DNA of 64,000 bases from Amaricoccus sp. (GCF_017993425.1 NZ_JAGOMQ010000005.1:62001-126000), one strand, 5' to 3'. Shown: positions 1 to 10,310, counted from the first letter of the stretch. Notes: generated by a model not told the origin, from the sequence alone. Program-made: numbers and translations.

Positions 1-1402
1 ACAGCGCCATCACCTCGCCGAGCACCGCCGCGCCGTCGCCGGCGGTCAGCGCGTCGGCGCCGAGCACGATCACGCTCGGGGTCGCCTTCTCCTCGTCGGT
101 CAGCGTCTCGCGGTTCAGGGCCGCCAGCGCCTGCCGCCCCGCGCCAATATGCTCGACCGGATAGGTCAGGTCCGCGGGCGCGCCCACCGAGGCGATCCGC
201 GCGCCGTTCAACCAGGCCTTGCGCAGCCGGGCGTTCAGCACCGGCGCGTCGTGCCGCGGGTTCACGCCCACGAGCAGGATGCGCTTCGCCGCGTCGATGT
301 CCCCGATCCGCGCCGAGCCGGCATAGCCCGAGCGGTTCCCCGCCGGCAGCGCCGCCCCGTCGAGCCGGCACTCGGTCACGCCGCCGAGCCTCTCCGACAA
401 GAGCTTCAGCGCGAAGATCGCCTCGACCGAGGCGAGATCGCCCGCCAGCGCGGCGACCTTCTTGCCCTTGAGCCCCGCCTTCACCGCGGCGAAGGCCTCG
501 GCCCAGGTCGCCGGCCGGAGCTTGCCGCCCTCGCGGATATAGGGCCTGTCCAGCCGCTGCCGCCGGAGGCCGTCCCAGACGAAGCGCGAGCGGTCGGCCA
601 GCCATTCCTCGTTCACGCCGTCGTTGTTGCGCGGCAGGATGCGCATCACCTCGCGCCCCTTGGCGTCGACGCGGATCGCCGAGCCGAGCGCGTCCATGAC
701 GTCGATCGATTCCGTCTTGGAGAGCTCCCAGGGCCGCGCCGTGAACGCATAGGGCTTGGAGGTCAGCGCCCCGACCGGGCACAGGTCGATGACGTTGCCC
801 TGCATCTCGGAGGTCAGCATCCGCCCGAGATAGGAGGTGATCTCGCTGTCCTCGCCGCGCCCGGTCTGGCCCATCTCCGGCACGCCCGCGACCTCGGTGA
901 TGAAGCGCACGCAGCGGGTGCAGGAGATGCAGCGGGTCATCTCGGTCTTGACGAGCGGCCCGAGGTCCATGTCGATCGCCGCCCGCTTCGGCTCGCGGTA
1001 GCGGCTGAAGTCGACGCCGTAGGCCATGGCCTGGTCCTGCAGGTCGCACTCGCCGCCCTGGTCGCAGATCGGGCAGTCGAGGGGGTGGTTGATGAGCAGG
1101 AACTCCATCACCCCTTCGCGGGCCTTCTTGACCATCGGGCTCTTGGTCTTGACCTGCGGCGGCTGCCCCTCGGGCCCGGGGCGCAGGTCCTTGACCTGCA
1201 TCGCGCAGGACGCGGCCGGCTTCGGCGGGCCGCCGACCACCTCGACGAGGCACATCCGGCAGTTGCCGGCGATGCTGAGCCGCTCATGGTAGCAGAAGCG
1301 CGGGATCTCCACGCCCGCGACCTCGCAGGCCTGCAGGAGCGTCATCTGCGGCGGAACCGCCACCTCGACGCCATCGACGATCAGCTTGCGCAGGTCGCTC
1401 AT
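1..1402 (-). CDS. nuoG: NADH-quinone oxidoreductase subunit G (partial, 3' end outside window)
   Basis: Iron-sulfur subunit of the peripheral arm of respiratory complex I, which passes electrons from NADH along a chain of Fe-S clusters. The first 467 codons are visible and begin [11 protein letters not shown]. Residues C37, C48, C51 and C66 form the N-terminal [2Fe-2S] ferredoxin site. H106, C110, C113 and C119 match the His/Cys3 [4Fe-4S] site. C158, C161, C164 and C208 match the next [4Fe-4S] cluster. The molybdopterin-oxidoreductase-like domain then starts and runs off the left edge. The start codon overlaps the 3' end of the small upstream gene by 4 nt, so it is translationally coupled. 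It is the last visible gene of the minus-strand nuo operon. Confidence 0.95.
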   Translation of the reverse strand, partial: MSDLRKLIVDGVEVAVPPQMTLLQACEVAGVEIPRFCYHERLSIAGNCRMCLVEVVGGPPKPAASCAMQVKDLRPGPEGQPPQVKTKSPMVKKAREGVMEFLLINHPLDCPICDQGGECDLQDQAMAYGVDFSRYREPKRAAIDMDLGPLVKTEMTRCISCTRCVRFITEVAGVPEMGQTGRGEDSEITSYLGRMLTSEMQGNVIDLCPVGALTSKPYAFTARPWELSKTESIDVMDALGSAIRVDAKGREVMRILPRNNDGVNEEWLADRSRFVWDGLRRQRLDRPYIREGGKLRPATWAEAFAAVKAGLKGKKVAALAGDLASVEAIFALKLLSERLGGVTECRLDGAALPAGNRSGYAGSARIGDIDAAKRILLVGVNPRHDAPVLNARLRKAWLNGARIASVGAPADLTYPVEHIGAGRQALAALNRETLTDEEKATPSVIVLGADALTAGDGAAVLGEVMAL

Positions 1403-1560
1403 TTCTTCCCCTCACGGGCCTTCCCGGCGTCCTCCGGCCGCTTCGGAGCGGCGGGGGGAACGCGCGTCATGTCCACGGTCGCGGCCTCGCCGCGGCGGTC
1501 GAAGATGGCTTCGGCGAGGTCCGACAAGGCCCGCCCGAGATCGTCCGGCGCGAAGGTCAT
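1399..1560 (-). CDS. small hypothetical protein in nuo operon (53 aa)
   Basis: Starts [14 protein letters not shown]. It has an acidic amphipathic N-terminal half and a Lys/Pro-rich end. No family is recognised. It overlaps the gene before it and nuoG after it by 4 nt each (ATGA-type overlaps), the normal coupling pattern of this operon, which argues that it is translated. An in-frame ATG further upstream would overlap the preceding gene much more and is not preferred. A role in complex I assembly is only inferred from position. Confidence 0.6.
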   Translation of the reverse strand: MTFAPDDLGRALSDLAEAIFDRRGEAATVDMTRVPPAAPKRPEDAGKAREGKK

Positions 1561-1781
1561 CGCCGCCCCCCGTCGCGCAGCGCCGGCCAGTCCTTGAACG
1601 CCAGCACCCAGAGCGAGATCAGGTTCGCCACCGGGATGATCATCAGGAGCGACCACGCCCCCGAATGCCCGGTGCGCCGCCAGATCTTCCAGTAGGGGAT
1701 CACCGCCAGGGCGAGGATGACCAGCACCGGCACGAGGCCGATCGCGCCGTAGTCCGTCGTGACCGTCGTGGTCGCTTCCAT
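1557..1781 (-). CDS. small two-helix membrane protein in nuo operon (74 aa)
   Basis: Starts MEATTTVTTDYGAIG and has two hydrophobic segments, about residues 13-31 and 42-62, separated by a short basic loop (WKIWRRTG), so it should be an inner-membrane hairpin. It starts 4 nt after the DUF3291 gene and overlaps the next small gene by 4 nt. Small membrane proteins at this place in nuo operons occur in Rhodobacterales, but no function is assigned. The chosen ATG is the first in frame that does not enter the upstream gene. Its link to complex I rests on location. Confidence 0.65.
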   Translation of the reverse strand: MEATTTVTTDYGAIGLVPVLVILALAVIPYWKIWRRTGHSGAWSLLMIIPVANLISLWVLAFKDWPALRDGGRR

Positions 1782-1785
1782 CGCC

Positions 1786-2286
1786 CTACTCCGCCGCCAC
1801 CGCGCAGGCGCGCGTCCGCCACAGCCGCGCCTCGCGCGCGAATTCCCAGCCGAAGGCATGGTCGCTGTCGCCGTGCGCCCGCAGATGCGCCAGCCGCTCC
1901 AGCCCCTCGTCGAGGGTCGGCCGATGGCCCGCCGGCACGCGCCACATCACGAAATGCCGCTCCGGCATCAGCTCGAACCACTCGGCCCGGCGGGCGTAGA
2001 ACTGCCGGTGCGCCGTGTTCCACACGAACGCCTCCAGGGCCTCGACGCTCTCCCACACCGTCAGGTTGGCGACGTAACGCGGATCGCCGTCGAGCTTCGT
2101 CTCGGTGTTGCCCTTCCCCGGCTCGCCCGAGCCCTCCATCATCCAGACGAAGCCCGGCATCCGCTTGCCGAGCCCGTTCACCCGGTCGAGCGCCGCCATG
2201 AACTCCGCCACGCGCGGATCGTGCGTCTCCGCGACGAGCCGGCCGACGTTGAGCTGGGCGAGATGATCCCCGGGCACGAGCCTCAC
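1786..2286 (-). CDS. DUF3291 domain-containing protein
   Basis: A protein of about 166 residues with the DUF3291 pattern: LAQLNVGRL near the start, then [14 protein letters not shown], and a C-terminal stretch where [18 protein letters not shown] is diagnostic. The fold resembles the dimeric alpha/beta barrel of monooxygenase-like proteins, but no reaction is known. The likely start is GTG at 2286, overlapping the nuoF TGA (GTGA); a second in-frame GTG lies at 2277. It sits between nuoF and nuoG and must be co-transcribed with complex I. Family call is good; start and function are uncertain. Confidence 0.8.
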   Translation of the reverse strand: MRLVPGDHLAQLNVGRLVAETHDPRVAEFMAALDRVNGLGKRMPGFVWMMEGSGEPGKGNTETKLDGDPRYVANLTVWESVEALEAFVWNTAHRQFYARRAEWFELMPERHFVMWRVPAGHRPTLDEGLERLAHLRAHGDSDHAFGWEFAREARLWRTRACAVAAE

Positions 2287-3578
2287 TCCGCCGCGACGGC
2301 GCTGACCCGCCCCGTCCGCTTCGCCTTGATGCGGTCCTCGATCTCGCCCCGGCAGTGCCGGATCAGGCCCTGGATCGGCCAGGCCGCGGCGTCGCCGAGC
2401 GCGCAGATCGTGTGGCCCTCGACCTGCTTGGTCACGTCGAGCAGCATGTCGATCTCGGCCGGATCGGCCTCGCCGGTGACCAGCCGCTCCATGACCCGCA
2501 TCATCCAGCCGGTGCCCTCGCGGCAGGGGGTGCACTGGCCGCAGCTCTCGTGCTTGTAGAACTTCGACAGCCGCCAGATCGCCTTGATGATGTCGGTGGA
2601 CTGGTCCATCACGATGACCGCCGCCGTCCCGAGGCCCGACCGCTGCTCGCGCAGCCAGTCGAAGTCCATGATCGCCTCGCCGCACACCGCCGCCGGCAGG
2701 AGCGGCACCGACGAGCCCCCGGGGATCACCGCCTTGAGGTTCTGCCAGCCGCCGCGGACCCCGCCGCAGTGCTTCTCCAGCAGCTCGCGCAGCGGGATCG
2801 ACATCGCCTCCTCGACCACGCAGGGCCGGTTCACGTGCCCCGAGATGGCGAAGACCTTGGTGCCGACGTTGTTCGGCCGGCCCATCGAGGAGAACCACGC
2901 CGCGCCGCGGCGCAGGATCGTCGGCGCCACGGCGATCGACTCGACGTTGTTCACCGTGGTCGGCGCGCCGTAGAGCCCGGTATTGGCCGGGAACGGCGGC
3001 TTCAGCCGCGGCATCCCCTTCCGGCCCTCGAGGCTCTCGATGAGGGCCGTCTCCTCGCCGCAGATATAGGCGCCGGCGCCGTGGTGCAGGTAGAGGTCGA
3101 AGTCCCAGCCCGATCCCGCGGCGTTCCGGCCGAGGAGGCCCGCGTCATAGGCCTCGTCCACCGCGATCTGCAGCGCCTCGCGCTCGCGGATATACTCGCC
3201 CCGGAGGTAGATATAGGCCGCGTTCGCCCCCATCGCGAACGAGGCGATCAGGCAGCCCTCGATCAGCGTGTGGGGATCATGGCGCATGATCTCCCGGTCC
3301 TTGCAGGTGCCGGGCTCGGATTCGTCGGCGTTGACGACGAGGTAATGCGGCCGGCCGTCGCTCTGCTTCGGCATGAACGACCACTTGAGCCCGGTCGGGA
3401 AGCCCGCGCCGCCACGGCCGCGCAGGCCGGAGGCCTTCATCTCCTCGATGATCTTGTCGCGGCCGCGGCCGATGATCCCGGCCGTGCCGTCCCAGCAGCC
3501 GCGCGAGCGCGCCCCCGCCAAGCTGCGGTCGAACATGCCGTAGAGGTTGGTGAAGATCCGGTCCTTGTCCGCCAGCAT
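2283..3578 (-). CDS. nuoF: NADH-quinone oxidoreductase subunit F
   Basis: The NADH-oxidising flavoprotein of complex I (431 aa): it binds NADH and FMN and carries the N3 [4Fe-4S] cluster. The FMN-binding loop [11 protein letters not shown] lies at residues 51-61. The acidic NADH-pocket segment NADESEPGT follows at about residue 84. The cluster ligands are in [12 protein letters not shown] near residue 345, with a fourth Cys in [10 protein letters not shown]. Length is normal for the family. It lies 89 nt after nuoE, and its stop overlaps the GTG of the DUF3291 gene. Confidence 0.97.
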   Translation of the reverse strand: MLADKDRIFTNLYGMFDRSLAGARSRGCWDGTAGIIGRGRDKIIEEMKASGLRGRGGAGFPTGLKWSFMPKQSDGRPHYLVVNADESEPGTCKDREIMRHDPHTLIEGCLIASFAMGANAAYIYLRGEYIREREALQIAVDEAYDAGLLGRNAAGSGWDFDLYLHHGAGAYICGEETALIESLEGRKGMPRLKPPFPANTGLYGAPTTVNNVESIAVAPTILRRGAAWFSSMGRPNNVGTKVFAISGHVNRPCVVEEAMSIPLRELLEKHCGGVRGGWQNLKAVIPGGSSVPLLPAAVCGEAIMDFDWLREQRSGLGTAAVIVMDQSTDIIKAIWRLSKFYKHESCGQCTPCREGTGWMMRVMERLVTGEADPAEIDMLLDVTKQVEGHTICALGDAAAWPIQGLIRHCRGEIEDRIKAKRTGRVSAVAAE

Positions 3579-3667
3579 CGGTCTCGTTCCCTCTCGTCCG
3601 GCCCGCAGCCCGGACCTCCGTCACGCCTTTCCCGCGGCCCGCGCCCGGGCCGCCTGCCTCTCGCGCC

Positions 3668-4702
3668 TCAGGTGCTCTCGCCCCGGTCGACGCGCCGCGA
3701 ATGCTCCGTCTCGCCCCCCGCGGCGAGGATCCGCGCCTGCCCGATCCAGTCGTCGCGGCTCGCCCGGCCGTGGAACCCTTCGAGGTTCTCGTCGATCCAG
3801 CCGAGCTCCGCCGGCCCCCAGGCCGCGATCTGGTCGAAATGGAAGATGCCGAGCGAATGCAGCAGCGCCTCGAGCTTCGGCCCGACGCCCTTGATCCGCT
3901 TGAGGTCGTCCGCGCCGCCGTCCCGCGCCGCCGTCAGCGCCGCGGGCCGCGTCCGCTCCCCGGCCGGCGCGACGGGAGCCGGAGCGGCCACCGGCCCGGC
4001 CTCCGCCGCGGGCGCCGGGCTCCGCCGGACCGGCTCGCCGGTGATGCGCGCGACCGTGTCGCCGAGTGCGAGCGCCAGCGCCACCGAGCCGTTGGCCGCC
4101 TCGGTCCGCTCGCCCGCCGGCAGGATCGTTCCCCCGAGCGGCTCCGACGCGAAGCGCCCGTTCTGCGGCCCCGGCCGCGGCACCTCGCCACGCGCGAGCG
4201 CGTCGAGGATCTCGCCGAAGCTCTCGGCGGTCAGATCCTCGTAATAATCCTTGCCGATCTGCGCCATCGGCGCATTGGCGCAGGCCCCAAGGCACTCGAC
4301 CTCCTCCCAGCTCAGCTTGCCGTCGGCCGAGAGCTGGTGCGCGTGGGGCGCGATCTTCTTCTTGCAGACCGCGATCAGGTCCTCCGCCCCGCAGATCATG
4401 CAGGAGGTGGTGCCGCAGACCTGCACATGCGCCACGCTGCCGACGGGCTGGAGCTGGAACATGAAGTAGAAGGTCGCGACCTCGAGCACGCGGATATAGG
4501 CCATGCCGAGCATCCGCGCGATCTCCTCGATCGCCGGCCGCGTGACCCAGCCCTCCTGCTCCTGCGCCCGCCACAGGAGCGGGATCACGGCCGAGGCCTG
4601 CCGCCCCTCCGGATACTTCGCGATGATCGTCTGCGCCCATGCCAGGTTCCCCGGCGTGAAGGCGAAGCTCTCGGGCTGCTCGTGATAAAGGCGGCGGAGC
4701 AT
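3668..4702 (-). CDS. nuoE: NADH-quinone oxidoreductase subunit E with C-terminal helix-hairpin-helix extension
   Basis: The thioredoxin-like [2Fe-2S] subunit of the complex I NADH module. C96, C101, C137 and C141 match the C-x4-C...C-x3-C cluster motif. The catalytic part ends near residue 175. The protein continues to 344 residues with an Ala/Pro-rich linker and then a helix-hairpin-helix-like domain ([17 protein letters not shown], about residues 268-285). Canonical NuoE is about 160-180 residues, so this is the extended form seen in Rhodobacterales. The start ATG overlaps the nuoD TGA by one base. What the extension does is not established. Confidence 0.95.
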   Translation of the reverse strand: MLRRLYHEQPESFAFTPGNLAWAQTIIAKYPEGRQASAVIPLLWRAQEQEGWVTRPAIEEIARMLGMAYIRVLEVATFYFMFQLQPVGSVAHVQVCGTTSCMICGAEDLIAVCKKKIAPHAHQLSADGKLSWEEVECLGACANAPMAQIGKDYYEDLTAESFGEILDALARGEVPRPGPQNGRFASEPLGGTILPAGERTEAANGSVALALALGDTVARITGEPVRRSPAPAAEAGPVAAPAPVAPAGERTRPAALTAARDGGADDLKRIKGVGPKLEALLHSLGIFHFDQIAAWGPAELGWIDENLEGFHGRASRDDWIGQARILAAGGETEHSRRVDRGEST

Positions 4703-5913
4703 CAGCGGTCGACCTCTCCGAACACGATGTCGAGGGAGCCGAGCGCCGCGGAGACGTCCGCCAGCATGTGGCCCCGGCAGATGTAGTCCATGGCCGCGAG
4801 ATGCGCGAAGCCGGGGGCGCGGAGCTTGACCTTCCACGGCTTGTTGGTGCCGTCGGCGACCAGATAGACCCCGAACTCGCCCTTCGGCGCCTCCACCGCG
4901 GCGTAGACCTCGCCCGCCGGCACGTGGAAGCCCTCGGTGTAGAGCTTGAAGTGGTGGATGAGCGCCTCCATCGAGGTCTTCATCTCCGCCCGCTTCGGCG
5001 GCGACAGCTTGCCGCGCGCCAGCACCTCCTGCCCCTTGCAGGCGTTGAGCTTGTCGATCGCCTGAAGGATGATCCGCGTGCTCTCGCGCATCTCCCACAT
5101 GCGGATCAGATACCGGTCGTAGCAGTCGCCGTTCACCCCTACCGGGATCTTGAAGTCGAACTCGTCGTAGCACTCGTAGGGCTGCGAGCGCCGCAGGTCC
5201 CAGGCGAGGCCGGAGCCGCGCACCATCACGCCCGAGAAGCCCAGCGCCTGACACTCCTCGGCGCTGACGATGGCGATGTCGACGTTGCGCTGCTTGAAGA
5301 TGCGGTTCTCGGTCAGCAGCCCCTCGATGTCGTCGAGCACCGCCGGGAACTCGTGCGCCCATTTGGCGATGTCGTCGATCAGATCCTGCGGCAGGTCCTG
5401 ATGCACGCCGCCGGGGCGGAAATAGGCGGCGTGGAGCCGCGCCCCGCAGGCGCGCTCGTAGAAGATCATCAGCTTCTCGCGCTCCTCGAATCCCCAGAGC
5501 GGGGGCGTGAGCGCGCCGACGTCCATCGCCTGCGTGGTGACGTTGAGCAGGTGGTTCAGGATCCGGCCGATCTCGGAATAGAGCACCCGGATCAGCGAGC
5601 CCCGCCGCGGGATCTCGACGCCGGTCATCTTCTCGATGGCGAGGCACCAGGCATGCTCCTGGTTCATCGGCGCCACGTAGTCGAGCCGGTCGAGATAGGG
5701 CAGGTTCTGCAGGTAGGTGCGGCTCTCCATCAGCTTCTCGGTGCCGCGGTGCAGGAGCCCGATATGCGGGTCGCAGCGCTCGACCAGCTCGCCGTCGAGC
5801 TCGAGCACCAGCCGCAGCACCCCGTGCGCCGCCGGATGCTGCGGGCCGAAGTTGATGTTGAAGTTGCGGATCCGCTGCTCGTCCTTCAGCAGGCCCTGGG
5901 TCGCCTCGTCCAT
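4702..5913 (-). CDS. nuoD: NADH-quinone oxidoreductase subunit D
   Basis: The 49-kDa-type subunit that helps form the quinone pocket of complex I (403 aa). The family signature [17 protein letters not shown] is at residues 18-34, and [22 protein letters not shown] follows near residue 60. It ends in IVFGEVDR, the normal C-terminus. NuoC and NuoD are separate genes here, and they are split by an unrelated sulfotransferase gene ending 16 nt upstream. Length and motifs are complete. Confidence 0.97.
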   Translation of the reverse strand: MDEATQGLLKDEQRIRNFNINFGPQHPAAHGVLRLVLELDGELVERCDPHIGLLHRGTEKLMESRTYLQNLPYLDRLDYVAPMNQEHAWCLAIEKMTGVEIPRRGSLIRVLYSEIGRILNHLLNVTTQAMDVGALTPPLWGFEEREKLMIFYERACGARLHAAYFRPGGVHQDLPQDLIDDIAKWAHEFPAVLDDIEGLLTENRIFKQRNVDIAIVSAEECQALGFSGVMVRGSGLAWDLRRSQPYECYDEFDFKIPVGVNGDCYDRYLIRMWEMRESTRIILQAIDKLNACKGQEVLARGKLSPPKRAEMKTSMEALIHHFKLYTEGFHVPAGEVYAAVEAPKGEFGVYLVADGTNKPWKVKLRAPGFAHLAAMDYICRGHMLADVSAALGSLDIVFGEVDR

Positions 5914-5928
5914 CGTCCCGCCCCCGTC

Positions 5929-6846
5929 TCAGACCGCCGCCGCCCGCCGGGCCGCCGGCCTCCGCCACGACGGCGGCACCGCGTCGCCGAATCGGGCGCG
6001 CACGAACTCATAGGTCGGCCGCAGCGTCTCGACCGCCTGCGCGATCTCCCGCTCGCTCGCCTTCTCGCCGCCCCTGCGCGCGGCGTTCACCTTCTCGCCG
6101 AGGCCCGCCGGCCGCCGCGCCACCCCGAGGAAGTCGGTCAGCCGGTCGATCTCCTCCTGGCGGAACAGCGTCTCGAAGAACAGGTAGCAGATCCGCTCCC
6201 GCGGCGCCGCCCGCTCCAGCCGCTCGATCGTCAGGTCGTAGCGCGAGCGCAGCACGCTCGAGTCCTCCGGGTCGGCCAGCGCCGCCGCCAGCCGGGTCGA
6301 GAAGTCGCCGCGCCCCCTCGGCTGGTCCTTGCGCACGTTCATGTTCACCCCCGACACCAGCCGCGACACCGGGTCGCGCAGGACGAAGAGGAAGCGCACG
6401 TCGGGGTTCAGCGCGGCCATCTCGGCGTAGCTCTCCGTGTCGAGCAGCGCATAGGCCGGGGTGATCTCGCCGACGACCGGCTCGCCCGCCCAGGCCTGGA
6501 GCAGCACGTCGGCATAGGCCGCATGGTCGCCCCGCCGGTCGGCGAGCATCTGCTCGCTCAGCCGCCAGGCCGTTTCGACGCTGCGATCCCGCCGCGAGCG
6601 CGTGGTCCGCTTCCAGAGCGACCGCGCCTCGATCCGGGCGATCTTGCGCCGCGCCCGGGCGAGGCGGTCGCGCCCGGGCGCCCCGGCGAGCGTCGACCAG
6701 TAATGCTGCTCCTTGCGCACCGGCATGCAGATCTCGGGATGCGCGCGCAGATAGGCGTCGAGCCACGAGGTGGCCGCCTTCTGCGCGCCTACCCCGAAGA
6801 AGAGGGTCCGAGGCCTGGCGAAGCGTGGGTCCGGAGCGATGGCCAA
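5929..6846 (-). CDS. sulfotransferase family protein inserted in the nuo operon
   Basis: 305 residues with the two PAPS-binding elements of cytosolic-type sulfotransferases: a 5'-phosphosulfate loop ([12 protein letters not shown], about residues 18-29) and a 3'-phosphate loop ([13 protein letters not shown], about 154-166). It would transfer a sulfuryl group from PAPS to an unknown acceptor; the family includes enzymes that modify glycans, lipids and peptides. The start is TTG at 6846 with an SD-like GAGGA 7-8 nt upstream. It lies between nuoC (72 nt) and nuoD (15 nt) in the same direction, so it should be co-transcribed with complex I although it has no known role there. Codon use looks like that of its neighbours. 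Confidence 0.85.
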   Translation of the reverse strand: MAIAPDPRFARPRTLFFGVGAQKAATSWLDAYLRAHPEICMPVRKEQHYWSTLAGAPGRDRLARARRKIARIEARSLWKRTTRSRRDRSVETAWRLSEQMLADRRGDHAAYADVLLQAWAGEPVVGEITPAYALLDTESYAEMAALNPDVRFLFVLRDPVSRLVSGVNMNVRKDQPRGRGDFSTRLAAALADPEDSSVLRSRYDLTIERLERAAPRERICYLFFETLFRQEEIDRLTDFLGVARRPAGLGEKVNAARRGGEKASEREIAQAVETLRPTYEFVRARFGDAVPPSWRRPAARRAAAV

Positions 6847-6918
6847 TTGGAGTTCCTCAGGCTGGCCCGATCGGCTCGCGACATGCGGGAAGGCGGAGGC
6901 GGAGGCGGGGGCGCGGCA

Positions 6919-7551
6919 TCAGCGCGCGTCCTTCTTCTCGTCGCCCGGCAGGATGTAGTCGGCGCCTTCCCACGGGCTCATGAAGTCGAACATCCGGTAT
7001 TCCTGGACGAGCTTCACCGGCTCGTAGACCACCCGCTTCTGCTCCTCGTCGTAGCGCACCTCGACGTAGCCGGTGGTCGGGAAGTCCTTGCGCAGCGGAT
7101 GGCCGCGGAAGCCGTAGTCGGTCAGCAGCCGCCGCAGGTCGGGATGGCCCGAGAACAGGATCCCGTACATGTCGAAGACCTCCCGCTCGTACCAGTTGGC
7201 CGAGGGGTAGACGCCGATGATCGACGGCACGATCTCGCCGTCCGCGACCGCCGCCTTCACCCGCACGCGGGCGTTCAGCGACATGGAGAGCAGGTGGTAG
7301 ACCACCTCGAAGCGCTTCTCGCGGTCCGGCCAGTCCACCGCCGTCACGTCGATCAGCGTGGTGAAGCGGCAGGACGGATCGCTGCGCAGGAACTCGAGGA
7401 ACTCCGGGATGGCGCCCGGGCCGACATGCAGCGTCAGCTCGCCGAAGCGGATCTCCGCCTCGCGCACCGCGTCCGCGCGGCGCAGCAGGATGCTCTCCTG
7501 CAGCTCCTCGAGCGCGGCCTCGGCGGCCGCCAGGCGGGCGGGCGCGCTCAT
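6919..7551 (-). CDS. nuoC: NADH-quinone oxidoreductase subunit C
   Basis: The 30-kDa-type peripheral-arm subunit of complex I (210 aa). The family signature [22 protein letters not shown] is at about residues 118-139, followed by [19 protein letters not shown]. The C-terminus [18 protein letters not shown] is typical of alphaproteobacteria. ATG at 7551 overlaps the nuoB stop by 4 nt. Full length. Confidence 0.96.
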   Translation of the reverse strand: MSAPARLAAAEAALEELQESILLRRADAVREAEIRFGELTLHVGPGAIPEFLEFLRSDPSCRFTTLIDVTAVDWPDREKRFEVVYHLLSMSLNARVRVKAAVADGEIVPSIIGVYPSANWYEREVFDMYGILFSGHPDLRRLLTDYGFRGHPLRKDFPTTGYVEVRYDEEQKRVVYEPVKLVQEYRMFDFMSPWEGADYILPGDEKKDAR

Positions 7552-8093
7552 CGCACGATCGTCCCGGTGCGCCGCATCTTCCGCTGCAGCTGGAGGATGC
7601 CGTAGAGCAGCGCCTCGGCCGTCGGGGGACAGCCGGGCACGTAGACGTCGATCGGCACCACCCGGTCGCAGCCCCGCACCACCGAGTAGCTGTAGTGGTA
7701 GTAGCCGCCGCCGTTGGCGCAGGATCCCATCGAGATCACGTAGCGCGGCTCCGGCATCTGGTCGTAGACCTTGCGCAGCGCCGGGGCCATCTTGTTGGTC
7801 AGCGTGCCGGCGACGATCATCAGGTCGGACTGCCGGGGCGAGGCGCGCGGCGCCGTGCCGAAGCGCTCGAGGTCGTAGCGCGGCATCGAGGTGTGCATCA
7901 TCTCGACGGCGCAGCAGGCGAGGCCGAAGGTCATCCAGTGCAGCGAGCCGGTGCGCGCCCAGTTGATGACGTCGGCCGTCGAGGTGACGAGGAAGCCCTT
8001 GTCGGCCAGCTCGTCGGAGATCGCCCGCGCCGCGACCTCCCTGTCCGGTCCGGCGGCGGTGGCCAGGGCCGGGGACGGCTCCATCACTCCCAT
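7548..8093 (-). CDS. nuoB: NADH-quinone oxidoreductase subunit B
   Basis: Carries the terminal N2 [4Fe-4S] cluster that reduces quinone in complex I. Cluster ligands are the tandem Cys pair C60-C61 ([11 protein letters not shown]), C125 (MGSCANGGG) and C155 (VPGCPPTAE). Start ATG at 8093 overlaps the end of nuoA by 10 nt; a second ATG three codons later (8084) is also possible. 181 residues, normal length. Confidence 0.96.
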   Translation of the reverse strand: MGVMEPSPALATAAGPDREVAARAISDELADKGFLVTSTADVINWARTGSLHWMTFGLACCAVEMMHTSMPRYDLERFGTAPRASPRQSDLMIVAGTLTNKMAPALRKVYDQMPEPRYVISMGSCANGGGYYHYSYSVVRGCDRVVPIDVYVPGCPPTAEALLYGILQLQRKMRRTGTIVR

Positions 8094-8449
8094 TCCAGGG
8101 CTCCTTTGCGCCACTCGTAGGCGAAGCCGATCGTCAGCACCGCGAGGAAGACCATCATCGACCAGAAGCCGACCTCGCCCTGCAGCGGGAAGCTCACCGC
8201 CCAGGGGAACAGGAAGGCCACCTCGAGGTCGAAGATGATGAAGAGGATCGACACCAGGTAGAAGCGCACGTCGAACTTCATGCGCGCGTCGTCGAAGGCG
8301 TTGAACCCGCACTCGTAGGCCGAGATCTTCTCGGGATCGGGGTTCGACACCGCCACCACCGCCGCCGCGAGGAGCAGGACGAGGCCGAGCGCGATCGCGA
8401 GCCCGAGGAAGATCAGGATGGGGAGATACTCGCGCAGAATGTCGTCCAA
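8084..8449 (-). CDS. nuoA: NADH-quinone oxidoreductase subunit A
   Basis: Membrane-arm subunit of complex I with three transmembrane helices. The conserved segment [19 protein letters not shown] lies in the loop after helix 1. The start is taken as TTG at 8449: this gives [14 protein letters not shown], the usual N-terminus, and it is preceded by a strong GGAGG seven to eight bases upstream. An earlier in-frame ATG at 8506 would add 19 residues rich in Gly/Cys that the family lacks. With the TTG start the protein is 121 residues. First gene of the nuo operon. Confidence 0.93.
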   Translation of the reverse strand: MDDILREYLPILIFLGLAIALGLVLLLAAAVVAVSNPDPEKISAYECGFNAFDDARMKFDVRFYLVSILFIIFDLEVAFLFPWAVSFPLQGEVGFWSMMVFLAVLTIGFAYEWRKGALEWE

Positions 8450-9007
8450 AACGCGCCCTCCGCAAGCACATCCCGCGACGGGCGGCAGGCCGCCCGGTCC
8501 CCTCACGTCCTACCCATCGACTCGCATGGCGTCAACCAAGCCCGAAGCGCCCTTGCCGAGCCGGCGCTCCGAACCCGCGGGGCCGCCCTCCGCCCGGCTG
8601 CGCCGGCCGGACCCAGGCGCCGCGTCGACGTCGCGCCGGCTCGACCGTCCCGCCCGCGGCGCGCTGCGCCGTGGCGCGGACGTCGCCGTCTCCCCGCCCC
8701 GGCGTTGCTACCGCCGCGAGCGGCGAGATCGCGGGACGCCGCCGGGAGATCGGACGGAGCGCCTTTGCGTTCCGGGGAGCCGGTCTCCCCGCCCGCGCAA
8801 GCGCGGGTGGGGCCCCTGCGCGCCGTTGCGCGCGTTCCCCCGCCCCCCTTCCCCCCGCCCCCAAAGGGGAACCTGCACGACAGGTCAGGGAAAAGAGAAG
8901 AAAGGGAGGTCGGGGCGGCGGGAGCCGACGGGGCCTTCGGGCGGTCGTCGCGGGCGCGGCCGACGGCCGGCTTGCCCCTGTCCGCCGTCCTGATTATATT
9001 TGCGCCC
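8450..9007. other. gene-free region between nuoA and the SRP RNA
   Basis: About 560 nt between divergently read units. It must hold the promoter of the minus-strand nuo operon and that of the plus-strand SRP RNA. It is mostly GC-rich, with one purine-rich patch near 8885-8915. I see no convincing coding region with a ribosome site, and no clear terminator or operator. Open frames here are of the random kind expected at this base composition. Confidence 0.4.
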
Positions 9008-9100
9008 GAGAGGTTGGCGCGGGCAGGCGCCTCGCCAACCCGGTCAGGTCCGGAAGGAAGCAGCCGTAACGGGTCCCGCTTGGGTCGTTGTCAGCCTCTC
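9008..9100 (+). ncRNA. ffs: signal recognition particle RNA, small bacterial type (4.5S)
   Basis: The conserved domain IV core GGTCAGGTCCGGAAGGAAGC is present at about 9042-9061, followed by AGCCGTAAC. This is the Ffh/SRP54 binding hairpin of small alphaproteobacterial SRP RNAs. The ends pair over about 10 bp (GAGAGGTTGG at 9008-9017 with TCAGCCTCTC at 9091-9100), closing a hairpin of about 93 nt. The RNA works with Ffh to deliver nascent membrane proteins to FtsY and the translocon. Exact processed ends are estimated from the pairing. Confidence 0.93.
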
Positions 9101-9266
9101 GCCGTTCGTGTCCGCCAGCAAGGGAGGGTGTCCGCTCATGACTGTCGCCGTCGCCCGCCGGGCGGACCCGGAGTCGCGCGCCCTCTAGCGCTCCCTCGTC
9201 CGCCTGCCGCCGCCGCGCGCCCCACCCGGGAGCGCGCTCTTGCGTCATGGCTTCGGACGGACCCCG

Positions 9267-10310
9267 ATGGACTCCACCCCCTCGCTTCGCGACCTCGGCT
9301 GGTCGCCCTTCCTGCAATCCGACCTCGACCCCGGCGCGCTCGCCGCCGGGGAGCCGATGCGCGTCGCCGCCGTGCATCGCACCGGGGTCGACGCCCTCGA
9401 CGCCGCCGGGCCGCGCCGCCTCGCGCCCGGACCGCTCGCCGTGGGCGAGATCGCGGTCGGCGACTGGCTCCTCGCCGACCGCGCCGCGCCGCGGGCGCTC
9501 GCGCTCCTGCCGCGCAAGTCGCTGCTCGCGCGGCGCGCCGCCGGCACGGGCGCCGAGCTCCAGCTCGTCGCCGCCAATGTCGACACGCTCCTCGTCGTCA
9601 CCTCCTGCAACGCCGACTTCAACGTCGCCCGCCTCGAGCGCTACCTCGCGCTGGCGCGGCAGTCCGGCGTGACGCCGGTGGTCGTGCTGACCCGCGCCGA
9701 CGCCTGCGCCGACCCGGACCTCTACGTCGACCGGGTGCGCGAGCTCTCCCGCGCGCTCCCCGTCGAGGCGGTGAACGCCCTCGACCCGGGCGCCGTCGCC
9801 CGGCTCGAGCCCTGGTGCGGCCCCGGCGAGACGGTGGCGCTCGTCGGCTCCTCCGGCGTCGGCAAGTCGACGCTCGCCGGCGCGCTTACCGGGTCGACGC
9901 TCGCCACCGCGGCGATTCGCGAGGACGACGCCCGCGGCCGCCACACCACCACCGCGCGCAGCCTGCGCCGCACCCGCGCCGGCGGCTGGCTGATCGACAC
10001 GCCGGGGATGCGGGCCCTCCGCCTCGCCGACGCCGCCGAGGGCGTCGCCGCGGTCTTCGGGGATCTCGGCGCGCTCGCCCGCGGGTGCCGATTCGCCGAC
10101 TGCGCCCATGACGGCGAGCCGGGCTGCGCGGTGCGCGCGGCGATCGACGCCGGCCGCCTCGACCCGGCCCGCCTCGCGCGCTGGCGGAAGCTAGAGCGCG
10201 AGGAGGCGCGCAACAGCGCCACCCTCGCCGAGTCCCGCCGCGCCGAGCGCGGCTTCAGCCGGATGGCGCGGCGGGCGATGGCCGACAAGGCGCGTCGCCG
10301 CGGCGACTGA
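9267..10310 (+). CDS. rsgA: small ribosomal subunit biogenesis GTPase RsgA
   Basis: Circularly permuted GTPase that acts late in 30S subunit maturation. The order is as in the family: an N-terminal OB-fold (PMRVAAVHRTG about 30-40), G4-like LTRAD at 141-145, the P-loop GSSGVGKST at 194-202, G3 DTPG at 244-247, and a C-terminal zinc knuckle with C274, C279, H281 and C287. The start is taken as ATG 9267 (MDSTPSLRDLGW); an ATG nine codons upstream is possible. 347 residues. It stands alone downstream of the SRP RNA and converges with the AhpD-like gene across a strong hairpin. Confidence 0.93.
   Translation: MDSTPSLRDLGWSPFLQSDLDPGALAAGEPMRVAAVHRTGVDALDAAGPRRLAPGPLAVGEIAVGDWLLADRAAPRALALLPRKSLLARRAAGTGAELQLVAANVDTLLVVTSCNADFNVARLERYLALARQSGVTPVVVLTRADACADPDLYVDRVRELSRALPVEAVNALDPGAVARLEPWCGPGETVALVGSSGVGKSTLAGALTGSTLATAAIREDDARGRHTTTARSLRRTRAGGWLIDTPGMRALRLADAAEGVAAVFGDLGALARGCRFADCAHDGEPGCAVRAAIDAGRLDPARLARWRKLEREEARNSATLAESRRAERGFSRMARRAMADKARRRGD

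Noticed and set aside
149-1597. 482-codon plus-strand open frame opposite nuoG and its neighbours
   Set aside because: Arg/Ala/Pro-rich antisense shadow of nuoG, with no ribosome site or family resemblance; typical of very GC-rich DNA.
9138-9188. Short ORF between the SRP RNA and rsgA
   Set aside because: Sixteen codons only, no family, and likely part of the SRP RNA trailer or rsgA leader.
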